Source: Alphaproteobacteria bacterium
GTDB taxonomy: Bacteria; Pseudomonadota; Alphaproteobacteria; Rhizobiales; Xanthobacteraceae
DNA: 64,000 bases
Direction of reading: 5' to 3'
Assembly (NCBI GenBank): GCA_005884685.1
Contig: VBAH01000015.1
Coordinates: 1-64,000, forward strand
The notes beneath the pieces were generated by a model. It searched no databases and was not told where the DNA came from. It worked only from the letters and a program-made list of their open reading frames with translations. Below are positions 28,923-38,619 of the stretch, piece after piece. How positions within the stretch are numbered: position 1 is the stretch's first letter; each line of letters begins with the position of its first letter. The translations under genes and the position numbers were made by a program.

Positions 28923-29819
28923 ATGACTCTGCTGCCGTCAGCCGCCCGCCTGGGCTTGTCACGGGCCAGCCTGCTCGTTTCCGCGCTTGCCATCGCCGCC
29001 GTGCTCGCGATGCCGCTCGCCCGCGCGCAGGACGACCCGATGGTCGCGCGCGTCAACGGCACGGATGTGCGCCAGAGCGATCTCGCGGCGGCCGAAGAGG
29101 ACCTCGGCGGCAACATCCCGCAGATGACGCCGGAGGCGAAGCGCGACTATCTGATCACGTTTGTCGGCGACATGATCCTGGTCGCAAAGGCGGCCGAAGC
29201 CAAGAAGATGGGCGACACCGACGAGTTCAAGAAGAAGCTCGCCTATGCGCGCACCAAGCTCTTGATGGAGCAGTTGCTGCAGAACGAGGCGAAGGCCGCC
29301 GTTACCGACGCGGCGCTGCACAAGGTCTACGACGAGGCGATCGGGCAGATGAAGAAGGAGCCCGAGGTGCGCGCCCGCCACATCCTGGTCGAGACCGAGG
29401 ACGAGGCGAAAGCGGTTGTCGCCGAGCTGAAGAAGGGCGCCGACTTCGCGGAGCTGGCGAAAGCGAAGTCGAAGGATCCGGGCTCGGCCGATGGCGGCGA
29501 TCTCGGCTACTTCACCAAGGACCAGATGGTGCCGGAATTCTCCGAGGTTGCGTTCAAGCTCGACAAGGGGCAGCTGTCCGATCCGGTGAAGTCGCAGTTC
29601 GGCTGGCACGTCATCAAGGTCGAGGACAAGCGCGAGCGCCAGCCGCCGGAGTTCGAGAAGGTGAAGGACCAGCTCGAGAACTTCCTGGTGCGCAAGTCGC
29701 AGAGCGAACTGATCACGAAGCTGCGCGCCGAAGGCAAGATCGAGCGTGTCGGCGCTGCCGCGACACCGGCGCCGGCTGCCCCGGCGCCCACCGCCCCGCC
29801 GGCAGAGCAAAAGAAGTAG
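28923..29819 (+). CDS. Periplasmic peptidyl-prolyl cis-trans isomerase (parvulin/PpiC type)
   Basis: This exported folding catalyst has 298 residues. The start at ATG 28923 gives a signal peptide of about 38 residues ending PLARAQ. A SurA-like N-terminal region follows (MVARVNGTDVRQSDL). The parvulin domain at about residues 140-235 contains RARHILVETEDEA, SADGGDLGYF and SQFGWHVIKVED. The tail is rich in alanine and proline. The family helps outer-membrane and periplasmic proteins fold. It is followed by argJ across a family B repeat. Confidence 0.92.
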   Translation: MTLLPSAARLGLSRASLLVSALAIAAVLAMPLARAQDDPMVARVNGTDVRQSDLAAAEEDLGGNIPQMTPEAKRDYLITFVGDMILVAKAAEAKKMGDTDEFKKKLAYARTKLLMEQLLQNEAKAAVTDAALHKVYDEAIGQMKKEPEVRARHILVETEDEAKAVVAELKKGADFAELAKAKSKDPGSADGGDLGYFTKDQMVPEFSEVAFKLDKGQLSDPVKSQFGWHVIKVEDKRERQPPEFEKVKDQLENFLVRKSQSELITKLRAEGKIERVGAAATPAPAAPAPTAPPAEQKK

Positions 29820-29820
29820 C

Positions 29821-29994
29821 TTGTCATTCCGGGGCCTCGCCAACGGGTCCGGCCTTTGGCCGGCCCGATGACAGGCTCCGCGAGGAGCCCGGAATCCATA
29901 ACCCCGATGACCGGGGGCAGGCACGGCTATCAAAATTGCTGCTGTTGTGGTTATGGATTCCGGGCTCGCGCCTTTCGGCGCGCCCCGGAATGAC
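29821..29994. repeat. Composite palindromic repeat (family B) upstream of argJ
   Basis: TTGTCATTCCGGGG is mirrored by CCCCGGAATGACA, with GGAATCCATAACC and GGTTATGGATTCC inner arms. It ends 5 bp before the argJ ATG, so it occupies the whole leader and could hide or expose the start by folding. Confidence 0.85.
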
Positions 29995-29999
29995 ACTCC

Positions 30000-31235
30000 A
30001 TGCCTCACGCTGTCTCGCCGCTCGCGCCGAAACACGTTCCGGATTTGCCGGAAATTTCCGGCATGCGCCTCGCCACCGGCGCGGCCGGCATCAAGTACCG
30101 GGGCCGCACCGATGTGCTGCTCGCGCTGTTCGACAAAGGCACGGCGGTCGCGGGGGTACTGACGCGCTCGAAATGCCCCTCGGCGCCGGTTGAATGGTGC
30201 CGCGCCAGGCTGAAAAACGGCAGGGCGCGCGCACTGGTGGTCAATTCCGGCAACGCCAACGCGTTCACCGGCAAGACGGGACGGGCGGCGACCGCATTCA
30301 CCGCAAAGCTCGCGAGTGAAGCGGCCGGCTGCCGGCCAGCTGAGGTGTTTCTTGCCTCGACCGGCGTGATCGGCGAGCCGCTGCCGGCGCAGCGCTTCGA
30401 CGGCATCATGCAGCAGCTTGCCAAGCAGGCCGCGCCTGGCCGGTTTCTCGATGCCGCGAAGGCGGTCATGACGACGGACACGTTTCCGAAGGTCGCGACC
30501 GCGCGCGCGAAAATCGGCGGCGCGACGGTGACGATCAACGGGCTCGCCAAGGGTGCCGGCATGATCGCACCCGACATGGCGACGATGCTGTCGTTCGTGT
30601 TCACCGATGCGCCGATCGCGGCCCCTGCGTTGCAGGCGATGCTGTCGGAGGCGGTCGTGGACACCTTCAACGCCGTCACGATCGACGGCGACACCTCGAC
30701 CTCGGACACGCTGCTCGTTTTCGCGACCGGCGCCGCGGCGGATGCGCCGAAGATCACCCGCGCCGCCGATCCGCGCCTGAAAGCCTTCCGCGCGGCGCTT
30801 AGCCAGGTGCTTGCCAATCTCTCCGAGCAGATCGCACGCGACGGCGAAGGCGCGCGCAAGCTGGTGGAGATCATCGTCGAGGGTGCGACGTCGAAGAAAT
30901 CCGCGCGGCGCATTGCGTTGTCGATCGCCAATTCGCCTCTGGTGAAGACCGCGATTGCCGGCGAGGACGCCAATTGGGGCCGCGTCGTGATGGCGGTCGG
31001 CAAGGCGGGCGAGCCCGCCGATCGCGACAAACTGTCGATCTGGTTCGGCAAGACCCGGGTGGCGCACAAGGGGGCGCGCGATCCGGCTTACGATGAGGCC
31101 GCGGTCTCGCACTATATGAAAAACCCCGAAATCAAGCTGAAAGTGGCGTTGGGGCTCGGCAAAGGCCGCGATCGCGTGCTGACCTGCGATCTGACCAAGG
31201 AATACGTCGCCATTAACGGCGATTACCGCTCGTAA
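30000..31235 (+). CDS. argJ: Bifunctional glutamate N-acetyltransferase / amino-acid acetyltransferase ArgJ
   Basis: This enzyme recycles the acetyl group in arginine synthesis by transfer from N-acetylornithine to glutamate, 411 residues. The self-cleavage site lies in [13 protein letters not shown], with nucleophile T195. It will mature into alpha and beta chains. Other family segments are [11 protein letters not shown] and [16 protein letters not shown]. The protein ends with [11 protein letters not shown], a standard ArgJ terminus. Confidence 0.97.
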   Translation: MPHAVSPLAPKHVPDLPEISGMRLATGAAGIKYRGRTDVLLALFDKGTAVAGVLTRSKCPSAPVEWCRARLKNGRARALVVNSGNANAFTGKTGRAATAFTAKLASEAAGCRPAEVFLASTGVIGEPLPAQRFDGIMQQLAKQAAPGRFLDAAKAVMTTDTFPKVATARAKIGGATVTINGLAKGAGMIAPDMATMLSFVFTDAPIAAPALQAMLSEAVVDTFNAVTIDGDTSTSDTLLVFATGAAADAPKITRAADPRLKAFRAALSQVLANLSEQIARDGEGARKLVEIIVEGATSKKSARRIALSIANSPLVKTAIAGEDANWGRVVMAVGKAGEPADRDKLSIWFGKTRVAHKGARDPAYDEAAVSHYMKNPEIKLKVALGLGKGRDRVLTCDLTKEYVAINGDYRS

Positions 31236-31342
31236 TCGCCTCAACTTGTACGGTTCCGGTTAGCCGATATACCCGTGAGTTTCGCCGACCGTATTGAGCG
31301 GTCTTTAACCCGGAACCGCCTAGTCTCGCAGGGGCGCATGCG

Positions 31343-31741
31343 GTGAAAGTCGTTGTCGTCGTTGCCTGCGCCCTGGTCGACGCTGACGGACGCGTGCTGC
31401 TCGCACAGCGTCCGGAGGGCAAGCCGATGGCCGGCTTGTGGGAGTTTCCCGGCGGCAAGGTCGAGACGGGCGAAAGGCCCGAAGAAACGCTGATCCGCGA
31501 GCTTGAGGAGGAGCTGGGTATCGTCGTCAAGGAGGCCTGCCTCGCGCCGCTCACCTTCGCGAGTCACACCTATCCGGACTTCCATCTGCTGATGCCGCTT
31601 TACGTGTGCCGGCGCTGGGACGGAATAGTGACCGCGAGGGAAGGCCAGGGGCTCGCCTGGGTGCGGCCGAACCGGCTGCGCGAATACCCGATGCCGCCGG
31701 CGGACGTGCCGCTGGTGGCGCACCTGACGACTCTGCTCTGA
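31343..31741 (+). CDS. mutT: 8-oxo-dGTP diphosphatase (MutT/Nudix)
   Basis: This Nudix hydrolase of 132 residues removes oxidised dGTP. The complete Nudix box GX5EX7REUXEEXGU is at residues 37-59 (starts GGKVETGE, ends RELEEELGI). The end reads PPADVPLVAHLTTLL, as in MutT. The start is GTG at 31343; the nearby ATG at 31338 is out of frame. It follows argJ by about 107 bp, an arrangement common in this order. Confidence 0.93.
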   Translation: MKVVVVVACALVDADGRVLLAQRPEGKPMAGLWEFPGGKVETGERPEETLIRELEEELGIVVKEACLAPLTFASHTYPDFHLLMPLYVCRRWDGIVTAREGQGLAWVRPNRLREYPMPPADVPLVAHLTTLL

Positions 31742-31774
31742 ATTCCTTGTGCCGCGTAACAAGGGGCGAAGCTG

Positions 31775-31963
31775 ATGACTGGTGAGTTGCTCGGTTCCTT
31801 CGGAAGGCTCGCCCGGCATTTCCGTGCCGACGAGAGCGGCGCGACCGCAATCGAATATGCCCTGATCGCCGCCGGCATCGCGGCCGCCATCATCGTGACC
31901 GTCACCAATCTGGGCTCGACGATCAAGACGGCTCTGTGGGACAAGGTCGGCAACGCGATGTGA
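31775..31963 (+). CDS. Flp family type IVb pilin
   Basis: This prepilin has 62 residues. The leader ends before the hydrophobic stretch, and the core SGATAIEYALIAAGIAAAIIVTV is the Flp/Fap signature with the glutamate-tyrosine pair of class IVb pilins. An AAGGGG-type site lies upstream. No tad/cpa assembly genes are in the window, so it is an orphan pilin or serves a Tad system elsewhere. Confidence 0.9.
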   Translation: MTGELLGSFGRLARHFRADESGATAIEYALIAAGIAAAIIVTVTNLGSTIKTALWDKVGNAM

Positions 31964-32008
31964 CGGCGCGGCCGTATTCGCGCGCGCGAACCGGCTGTTG
32001 TCCGCGCA

Positions 32009-32052
32009 GGATCTTTTCCGAAAACCGGTACCCACTTTTCCGGATCATGCTC
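32009..32052. repeat. Palindromic intergenic repeat (family E)
   Basis: GGATCTTTTCCGAAAACCGG is followed by an approximate mirror ending CCGGATCATGC. A second copy in opposite orientation is at 39835. From memory this sequence is widespread in Bradyrhizobium and Mesorhizobium intergenic regions. Confidence 0.8.
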
Positions 32053-32093
32053 TAACATCCGTCCCCTGACTTGGGAGTCGTGGGGGGAACGGA

Positions 32094-33743
32094 GTGGACG
32101 CAGACGCCATCGTGGTCGGCGCCGGCCTGGCCGGCCTGGTCGCGGCCGCCGAACTCGCGGACGTGGGCCGCCGCGTCATCATCCTCGACCAGGAGCCGGA
32201 GGCTTCGCTCGGCGGACAGGCGTTCTGGTCGTTCGGCGGATTGTTCTTCGTCGACTCGCCGGAGCAGCGCCGCCTGCGCATTCGCGATTCGCGCGAGCTT
32301 GCGCTGCAGGACTGGCTCGGCTCGGCCGGGTTCGACCGCGACGAGGATCACTGGCCGCGGCACTGGGCCGAGGCCTATGTGGACTTCGCGGCGGGCGAGA
32401 AGCGCGCCTGGCTGCGCCAGCAGGGCTTGCGGATTTTCCCGATCGTCGGCTGGGCCGAGCGCGGCGGCTATCTGGCGACCGGACACGGCAATTCGGTGCC
32501 GCGCTTTCACGTCACCTGGGGCACCGGACCGGGCGTGATCGAGCCGTTCGTTCGCCGGGTGCGCGACGCGGAGAGCCGCGGGCTGGTGACATTGCGCTTC
32601 CGTCATCGCGTGACCGGTCTGACGGAAACCGGCGGCGTCATCGACGGCGTGCATGGAGACGTGCTGGAACAGAGCAACGCCGGACGCGGGGCCGCCAGCT
32701 CGCGCCGGCTCGCCGGCTCGTTCGCAATCCGTGCGCAGGCGGTCATCGTCACGTCCGGCGGCATCGGCGGCAATCACGCGCTGGTGCGGCGTTACTGGCC
32801 GAAGCGGCTCGGCCCGGCCCCGCGCCACATGATCTCCGGCGTGCCCGAACATGTCGACGGGCTGATGCTCGATGTCGTCAGGGCGAGTGGCGCGAGCGTC
32901 ATCAATTCGGACCGCATGTGGCATTACCCCGAGGGCATCCAGAACTACGCCCCGATCTGGAGCCGCCACGGCATCCGCATCCTGAGCGGTCCGTCGCCGC
33001 TGTGGCTCGATGCACGCGGGCGGCGGCTGCCGGCGCCGCTGTTTCCCGGCTTCGACTCGCTCGGCGCGCTCGAACAGATCACGCGCGAGGGGCACGATCA
33101 CTCCTGGTTCCTGCTCAATGAGCGCATCATCGGGCGCGAGTTTGCGCTGTCCGGCTCGGAGCAGAACCCGGATTTGACCGAGCGCAGCCTCAGACAAGTG
33201 CTCGGCCGCATCGGCAAGGGCGCGCCCGAGCCGGTGAAGCGCTTCATGCAGCGCGGTGCCGATTTCATTACCGCCAAGACGTTGCCGGAGCTGATCGCCG
33301 GGATGAACCAGCTCACCGCCGCGCCGCTGATCGACGCCGCCGAACTGGAGCGCGAGGTCGTCGCGCGCGACCGCGAGATCGACAACAAGTTCGGCAAGGA
33401 CGCGCAGGTGATGGCGATCCGCGCGGCACGCAATTATCTGGGCGACAAGCTGATCCGCGTCGCCAAGCCGCACAAGCTGCTCGACCCCTCGGCCGGACCG
33501 CTGATTGCCGTGAAACTCTCAGTCCTCACGCGCAAGACGCTGGGCGGGCTCGAGACCGACCTCTCGGCGCGCGTGCTGCGGCCGGGCGGCGAGCCGCTGC
33601 CCGGCGTCTATGCGGCCGGCGAAGTCGCGGGCTTCGGCGGCGGCGGCATGCACGGCTACCGCGCGCTCGAAGGGACCTTCCTCGGCGGCTGCATTTTCTC
33701 CGGCCGGATCGCCGGGAGAGCGGCCGCGGCGGTGGTGAAGTAG
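32094..33743 (+). CDS. FAD-binding dehydrogenase (fumarate reductase / 3-ketosteroid dehydrogenase-like)
   Basis: This flavoprotein has 549 residues. The N-terminal Rossmann motif is VVGAGLAGLVAA (GAGLAG at 9-14), with the glutamate-rich SLGGQAFWSFGGLFF following. The C-terminal FAD motif is AAGEVAGFGGGGMHGYRALEGTFLGG (given in part), typical of the FAD_binding_2 class. The start is GTG 32094 after a purine-rich GGGGGGAACGGA sequence. The substrate is unknown; relatives are annotated as FAD-binding dehydrogenases of ketosteroid type. It stands alone between two repeats. Confidence 0.88.
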   Translation: MDADAIVVGAGLAGLVAAAELADVGRRVIILDQEPEASLGGQAFWSFGGLFFVDSPEQRRLRIRDSRELALQDWLGSAGFDRDEDHWPRHWAEAYVDFAAGEKRAWLRQQGLRIFPIVGWAERGGYLATGHGNSVPRFHVTWGTGPGVIEPFVRRVRDAESRGLVTLRFRHRVTGLTETGGVIDGVHGDVLEQSNAGRGAASSRRLAGSFAIRAQAVIVTSGGIGGNHALVRRYWPKRLGPAPRHMISGVPEHVDGLMLDVVRASGASVINSDRMWHYPEGIQNYAPIWSRHGIRILSGPSPLWLDARGRRLPAPLFPGFDSLGALEQITREGHDHSWFLLNERIIGREFALSGSEQNPDLTERSLRQVLGRIGKGAPEPVKRFMQRGADFITAKTLPELIAGMNQLTAAPLIDAAELEREVVARDREIDNKFGKDAQVMAIRAARNYLGDKLIRVAKPHKLLDPSAGPLIAVKLSVLTRKTLGGLETDLSARVLRPGGEPLPGVYAAGEVAGFGGGGMHGYRALEGTFLGGCIFSGRIAGRAAAAVVK

Positions 33744-33854
33744 CGCCGCTCAGTGGACTTGGGAAGGGTTGGAGCGCGCCCCCCTTCGAGTCGGGCTTTA
33801 AGCCGTTGGCAGGTTTCCTGCCGGTAATGTCACGGGGGGCCGGAGGGACATCCA

Positions 33855-34190
33855 GTGGGCATTGATGACACCGTTCTGGTGCGCTGCACGCGATGCAAAT
33901 CGAAATTTCGAGACAAGGCCAGCCGGCTGCGGGACGGCTATACCCGGCAGTGTCCGACCTGCGAATGCATGGTGTTTTTCCTCGACGGGTCGCCCAATAA
34001 AGACATTCATGACGCGCTGCGCGAGGCGGAGCGGGTGCGCAAAGCCATCAGAGAGGAAGAAGCCGACAGAATCGTCCGTCCTGCGGCCAGCGCTGCGGAC
34101 ACGGATGATGCCGAGGTGGCTCCCGCGCTGTCACGCCGCGTCGACCGGCGCGCGCGCCCGGCGGGCAGAGCAACCATCAGATCGCGCTGA
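33855..34190 (+). CDS. Small zinc-ribbon protein of unknown function
   Basis: This 111-residue protein has two CxxC pairs, CTRC at residues 11-14 and CPTC at about 33-36, a zinc-ribbon pattern similar to the MJ0042 finger. A charged helical middle (residues 50-75) and an arginine-rich tail follow. The start is GTG 33855 with GGAGGG 9 nt upstream. It is convergent with gshB. A nucleic-acid or protein-binding role is possible but not shown. Confidence 0.65.
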   Translation: MGIDDTVLVRCTRCKSKFRDKASRLRDGYTRQCPTCECMVFFLDGSPNKDIHDALREAERVRKAIREEEADRIVRPAASAADTDDAEVAPALSRRVDRRARPAGRATIRSR

Positions 34191-34232
34191 GCGGCGAGAG
34201 TCATCGCGGAGCAACGCCGGGTCCATGAGGAG

Positions 34233-35177
34233 CTATCCCTTCCGCTTCCTCTCGATCTTGTCCCATACCAGCCTGGCGATGTCCGGCCCGCCGACGTTGC
34301 GCACGGCGCGGATGCCGGTCGGCGACGTCACGTTGATCTCGGTCAGGTAATCGCCGATCACGTCGATCCCGACGAGCAGCAGCCCGCGCGCGCGCAAGTG
34401 CGGACCGAGCCGCTCGCAGATGTGGCGCTCGCGTGGCGTGAGGTCGGTCGGCTTGGGCGAGCCGCCGCGCACCATGTTGGAGCGCAGATCGTCCGGCGCC
34501 GGCACGCGGTTCACCGCCCCGGCGAATTCGCCGTCCACCAAAATGATGCGCTTGTCGCCCTCCTTCACGGCGGGCAGCCAGGCCTGCACCACCCATTGCT
34601 CGCGGAACGTCACGGCGAACATGTCGTAGAGGGAGCCGAAGTTGAGGTCGTCGCGCGTCACGCGAAACACCGCGCCGCCGCCGTGGCCGTAAAGCGGCTT
34701 CATCACGATGTCGCCGTGCTCGGCGCGGAACGCCCGGATCTCCGCGAGGTCGCGCGTGATCAGGGTCGGCGGCATCAGGTCGGGGAATTCATTGACGAAA
34801 ATCTTCTCCGGGGCATTGCGCACATGCGCCGGGTCGTTGACCACCAGGGTGTTCGGGTGAACGCGCTCCAATAGGTGCGTCGTCGTGATGTAGGCGAGGT
34901 CGAACGGCGGGTCCTGCCGCAGCAGGATGACGTCCAGCTCGGCCAGCTCGATCCGGCGCGGCTCCCCGAGCGTAAAGTGATCCCCGAGCGTGTCGCGCAC
35001 CGATAGCGGCTGGACGCTCGCGAACACGCGGCCCTGCACCTGCGCCAACCGCTCCGGCGTGTAGTAGCTCAGCGTATGTCCGCGCGCCTGCGCCTCCAGC
35101 AGCAACGCGAAAGTCGAATCGCCGCGGATGTTGATCCGCTCGATCGGGTCCATCTGCACGGCGACGTTCAGCGCCAT
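34233..35177 (-). CDS. gshB: Glutathione synthase
   Basis: This enzyme joins gamma-glutamylcysteine and glycine with ATP (prokaryotic GshB type, ATP-grasp). It has 314 residues. It starts with [28 protein letters not shown], with its substrate-binding arginine and serine. [27 protein letters not shown] (ATP) and [14 protein letters not shown] at the metal site are clear. It normally follows rsmI-yraN in this order. Here a chemoreceptor gene on the other strand lies between. Confidence 0.96.
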   Translation of the reverse strand: MALNVAVQMDPIERINIRGDSTFALLLEAQARGHTLSYYTPERLAQVQGRVFASVQPLSVRDTLGDHFTLGEPRRIELAELDVILLRQDPPFDLAYITTTHLLERVHPNTLVVNDPAHVRNAPEKIFVNEFPDLMPPTLITRDLAEIRAFRAEHGDIVMKPLYGHGGGAVFRVTRDDLNFGSLYDMFAVTFREQWVVQAWLPAVKEGDKRIILVDGEFAGAVNRVPAPDDLRSNMVRGGSPKPTDLTPRERHICERLGPHLRARGLLLVGIDVIGDYLTEINVTSPTGIRAVRNVGGPDIARLVWDKIERKRKG

Positions 35178-35278
35178 TTATCTCAGCCTTTTCCACAATG
35201 TGCCGGGCATCGCCGCAACCCTCAACCGATGGTTAACGGATTGCATGCAATTTGACGGTCACTGTCTTCGGGGGGACC

Positions 35279-37042
35279 ATGTTCAAACTGCCCAGCCTTT
35301 CGATCGCCGCCAAGCTTTATACGATCTTTGCCCTGCTCGCGACCGTGACGATCGCCCTCGCCCTTATGGCCGCGCTCAATTCGCGGCAGAATTCGGCCCT
35401 GACCGACGATTTCGAGAAGGCCTTCCTCGGCGCGCAGAACGTCGAGCGCGTCAACGGCCTCATCTACGCGGTCGTGATGGAGTCGCGCGGCGTCTACATG
35501 TCGCCCGACCTCGCGAGCGGCAAGCGCTATGGCGATCTCATCCTGAAGCTGAACGAGCGCATCGCCCAGGTCGTGGCCGACTGGCGCAAGCACGTCGGCA
35601 GCGCAGATGCCGCGCAATTCGCCGAGTTCGAGAAGCGCATCCAGCAGTTCATGGGCTTCCGCAAGGAGCTGGCGCGGCTCGGCAGCGAAGTCAGTCCCGC
35701 CAAGGGGCGCGAGTGGGGCGACAACGAGGCGAACCGCAGCGTGCGTACCGCGCTCAACCAGGATCTCGACAAGCTCGCGCGCATCTATGACGCGCGCTCC
35801 CGACAGGTCTATAGCCAGATGGAGGCCGGCATCCAGCGCTCCGCCTGGCTGCTCGGTGCCCTCGCACTCGTTACACTCGCGCTTGCGCTTGCCGGCATTG
35901 CGCTCATCTGGCGCGCGGTGGCGCGGCCGCTGGCCGCCATCACGCGCGTGACCGAACAGGTGGCAGGGGGGGATACCAGCGTGGCGGTGCCCTATGCGGA
36001 GCGCCACGACGAGGTCGGCGCGCTCGCGCGCTCGATCGGCGTGTTCCAGAGCGCGATGGTGCGCAATGCCGAACTCAATCGCACCGTCTCGGAAGAGATC
36101 AAGGCACGCGAGGCACGCAACGGCCAGATCGAGAGTGCGGTCGAGACATTCCGCGTGTCGGTCGAGCAGTCGCTCGGTGCGGTCGGCAAGAACGCGGAGG
36201 TGATGCGCTCCACCGCGCAGGCGCTGACCGGCGTCGCCTCGCATGCGAAGGACCAGACCGGGTCTGCGGCGACCGCGTCCGACGATACCGCCACCAACGT
36301 CAACACCGTCGCGTCGGCTTCGGAAGAACTCACCGCGTCGATCCAGGAGATCGCGCGCCACGTCGTGCAGGCGACCTCGGTGGTGCGCGAAGCCGGCGCG
36401 ACGACCGAGTCCTCGGCCGCCGAAATCGAAGGTTTGGCGGCTGCGGGCCAGCGCATCGGCGCCGTGATCGACCTGATCCAGGCGATCGCGGCGCAGACCA
36501 ACCTGCTCGCGCTCAACGCCACCATCGAGGCGGCGCGCGCCGGCGATGCCGGCAAGGGCTTCGCGGTGGTGGCGCAGGAGGTCAAGTCGCTCGCAAACCA
36601 GACCGCGAAGGCGACCGAGGAGATCGCCCTGCAAGTCGCCGGCATTCAAACTTCGACCAAGAGTGCGGTGGAAGCGGTGCGCAACGTGGCGGCCTCGATG
36701 ACCGAGATCGAGAAGGTCACGACCGCCATTGCGAGCGCGGTGGAAGAGCAGGGCGCCGCCACGCAGGAGATTTCGCGCAACGCGACGCTCGCCGCACAGG
36801 GCACCAAGACGCTCGCAAGCAATATCGCGACCGTGAATGGCGCGATCGGCGAAACCACGCGCTCGGCCGGCGCGGTGCTCGATGCCTCGCTCTCGCTTTC
36901 GAGCGAGGCATCGCGCCTGACCGAGGAAGTGCAGAACTTCTTCAACGCACTGCGCGGCGGGGAGTTCGAGCGCCGCGTGGCCGAGAGGCCGGATTACCGC
37001 GGTCCCGAACGGCGCGCGGAGCGCAAGCCGAGGGCGGCCTAA
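35279..37042 (+). CDS. Methyl-accepting chemotaxis protein
   Basis: This is a transmembrane chemoreceptor of 587 residues. TM1 is about 11-33, then a periplasmic four-helix-bundle-type sensor, TM2 about 188-213, HAMP 213-265, and the cytoplasmic signalling domain. The hairpin tip reads [21 protein letters not shown] (given in part) around residue 396-420. The C-terminus [10 protein letters not shown] has no CheR-binding pentapeptide. The start at ATG 35279 has a GGGGG site; a TTG at 35252 is unlikely. It is divergent from gshB. Confidence 0.93.
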   Translation: MFKLPSLSIAAKLYTIFALLATVTIALALMAALNSRQNSALTDDFEKAFLGAQNVERVNGLIYAVVMESRGVYMSPDLASGKRYGDLILKLNERIAQVVADWRKHVGSADAAQFAEFEKRIQQFMGFRKELARLGSEVSPAKGREWGDNEANRSVRTALNQDLDKLARIYDARSRQVYSQMEAGIQRSAWLLGALALVTLALALAGIALIWRAVARPLAAITRVTEQVAGGDTSVAVPYAERHDEVGALARSIGVFQSAMVRNAELNRTVSEEIKAREARNGQIESAVETFRVSVEQSLGAVGKNAEVMRSTAQALTGVASHAKDQTGSAATASDDTATNVNTVASASEELTASIQEIARHVVQATSVVREAGATTESSAAEIEGLAAAGQRIGAVIDLIQAIAAQTNLLALNATIEAARAGDAGKGFAVVAQEVKSLANQTAKATEEIALQVAGIQTSTKSAVEAVRNVAASMTEIEKVTTAIASAVEEQGAATQEISRNATLAAQGTKTLASNIATVNGAIGETTRSAGAVLDASLSLSSEASRLTEEVQNFFNALRGGEFERRVAERPDYRGPERRAERKPRAA

Positions 37043-37050
37043 ATCCTCGA

Positions 37051-37134
37051 TCCGCTCATGCCCGCGAACGCGGGCATCCAGGGCGACGAATAAAAGGCAG
37101 CAACTGGGTCTCCGCTTTCGCGGGGACGAGCGGA
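37051..37134. repeat. Palindromic repeat (family A)
   Basis: Hairpins CCCGC-GAAC-GCGGG and CCGC-TTTC-GCGG are framed by TCCGCTCATG and GACGAGCGGA. It lies between the convergent chemoreceptor and yraN genes. Confidence 0.85.
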
Positions 37135-37142
37135 ATAGACGA

Positions 37143-37553
37143 TCAGTTGCTCGCGTCGAATGCCGCCACGATGTGACGCGGCAAGCTCTTCGGCGCGACC
37201 AGCATCACGTCGAAGCGGATGTCGCAGTTGACATCGTCGGGGTGGCTGGCGAGCCAGGCTTCGGCTGCCGCGATGATGCGCCGCTGCTGGCGCACGATTA
37301 CGGCCTCGGCCGCATCGTCGAGCCGCTCGCGCGCCTTCACCTCGACGAAGATCAGCGTTTTGCGCCGACGCGCCACGATGTCGATCTCGCCGACCGGGCT
37401 GCGGTAGCGCCGCGCCACGATGCGGTAGCCTTTCGCGATCAGCAGCGCGGCGGCGCGGCTTTCGGCCGAAAGGCCGAGCGCAAACGCGACCTGCCGCTCC
37501 GGGCGCGGCGCGACCGGCACGGCTGGCGGCTCATGTCGGGTCCGGCGCGCCAT
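37143..37553 (-). CDS. yraN: YraN/UPF0102 family endonuclease-like protein
   Basis: This protein of 136 residues has a PD-(D/E)XK nuclease-like core. The motif is [21 protein letters not shown] (given in part), and [12 protein letters not shown] lies just before it. The biochemical role is not established, although relatives are linked to DNA processing. I take ATG 37553 as start, which overlaps the end of rsmI by 23 bp and fits an rsmI-yraN operon; a longer reading to 37586 exists. Confidence 0.9.
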   Translation of the reverse strand: MARRTRHEPPAVPVAPRPERQVAFALGLSAESRAAALLIAKGYRIVARRYRSPVGEIDIVARRRKTLIFVEVKARERLDDAAEAVIVRQQRRIIAAAEAWLASHPDDVNCDIRFDVMLVAPKSLPRHIVAAFDASN

Positions 37554-38484
37554 CGGGGTCCTTGGTGAGTGCGAGCGCGCGCGCATAAACGGCGCGGCGC
37601 GGCTCGCCGGTCGCGGCGGCGACTTCGGCCACCGCCTCCTTGACCGATGTGCGGCCGAGCGCGGCGCGCAGCAGCGCGTCGATGTCGGCGGAGCTCGGTT
37701 GCGCGTCGGCGCCGGGCGGCGCGATCACGATGACGATCTCGCCCCGCGTTTCGGCGCCCGCCGCATAGTCTGCCGCGAGTGCCGCGATATCGCCGCGCCG
37801 CACCTCCTCGTGCAGCTTGGTCAGTTCGCGCGTCACCGCTGCCTCGCGTGCGCCAAGGCCGGCTGCGAGAGCGGCGAGTGTCGCGGCCAGCCGCGGCCCG
37901 CTCTCGAACAGCACGAGCGTTGCCGGGATGCGCGCAAGTTCCCCGATGCGCGTGCGCCGTGCGGCTTCCTTCGCGGGCAGGAAACCCTCGAAGAAAAAGC
38001 GGTCGGTCGGCAGCCCTGAAACCGTCAGCGCCATCAGCGCGGCGGACGCGCCGGGCGCGGCAGTCACGGGATGACCTGCCGCGGCGGCGGCGCGTACCAG
38101 CCGGTAGCCGGGATCGGAGATCAGCGGTGTGCCGGCATCCGACACCAGCGCGACCGCGCCGCCCGCGGCAAGCTTTTCGAGGATTTTCGGCCGGGCCGTT
38201 TCGGCATTGTGGTCGTGGTAAGCGATGAGTGGCGTCGAAATCCCGTAACGATCGAACAGCTTCCGCGTCACCCGCGTATCCTCGCACGCCACCAGATCGG
38301 ACCCAGCCAGCGTTTCCAGCGCGCGCAACGTGATGTCGCGCAGGTTCCCGATCGGCGTCGCCACCAGGTAAAGCCCGGGCGCGAGCGGGGGCGCCTCGAC
38401 CGCCTGTCCGGTAACGGTATAGCGCCGGAGGCGCGGCGCGCCGTCGCCCGCCAGGTGTGCCCGCGAGATGTGCCCCTTCTGCAT
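37531..38484 (-). CDS. rsmI: 16S rRNA (cytidine(1402)-2'-O)-methyltransferase RsmI
   Basis: This SAM-dependent enzyme of 317 residues modifies C1402 of 16S rRNA. Family marks are [56 protein letters not shown] and [13 protein letters not shown]. The N-terminus has a 26-residue extension before [11 protein letters not shown]. It is divergent from the LppC-like lipoprotein gene and precedes yraN. Confidence 0.96.
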   Translation of the reverse strand: MQKGHISRAHLAGDGAPRLRRYTVTGQAVEAPPLAPGLYLVATPIGNLRDITLRALETLAGSDLVACEDTRVTRKLFDRYGISTPLIAYHDHNAETARPKILEKLAAGGAVALVSDAGTPLISDPGYRLVRAAAAAGHPVTAAPGASAALMALTVSGLPTDRFFFEGFLPAKEAARRTRIGELARIPATLVLFESGPRLAATLAALAAGLGAREAAVTRELTKLHEEVRRGDIAALAADYAAGAETRGEIVIVIAPPGADAQPSSADIDALLRAALGRTSVKEAVAEVAAATGEPRRAVYARALALTKDPDGAPDPT

Positions 38485-38619
38485 GCTCGACAGTCTAGCG
38501 GGCGTGCGCCGGCCCGTCGCGCATTGGAACTCAACCTTTTGACTTAATTAACCTTCAGCCCCAATATGACGGGGCGGGTGTGGACTGGCGCCGCAGTATG
38601 GCGTGCAGGGAGGGCAGCC

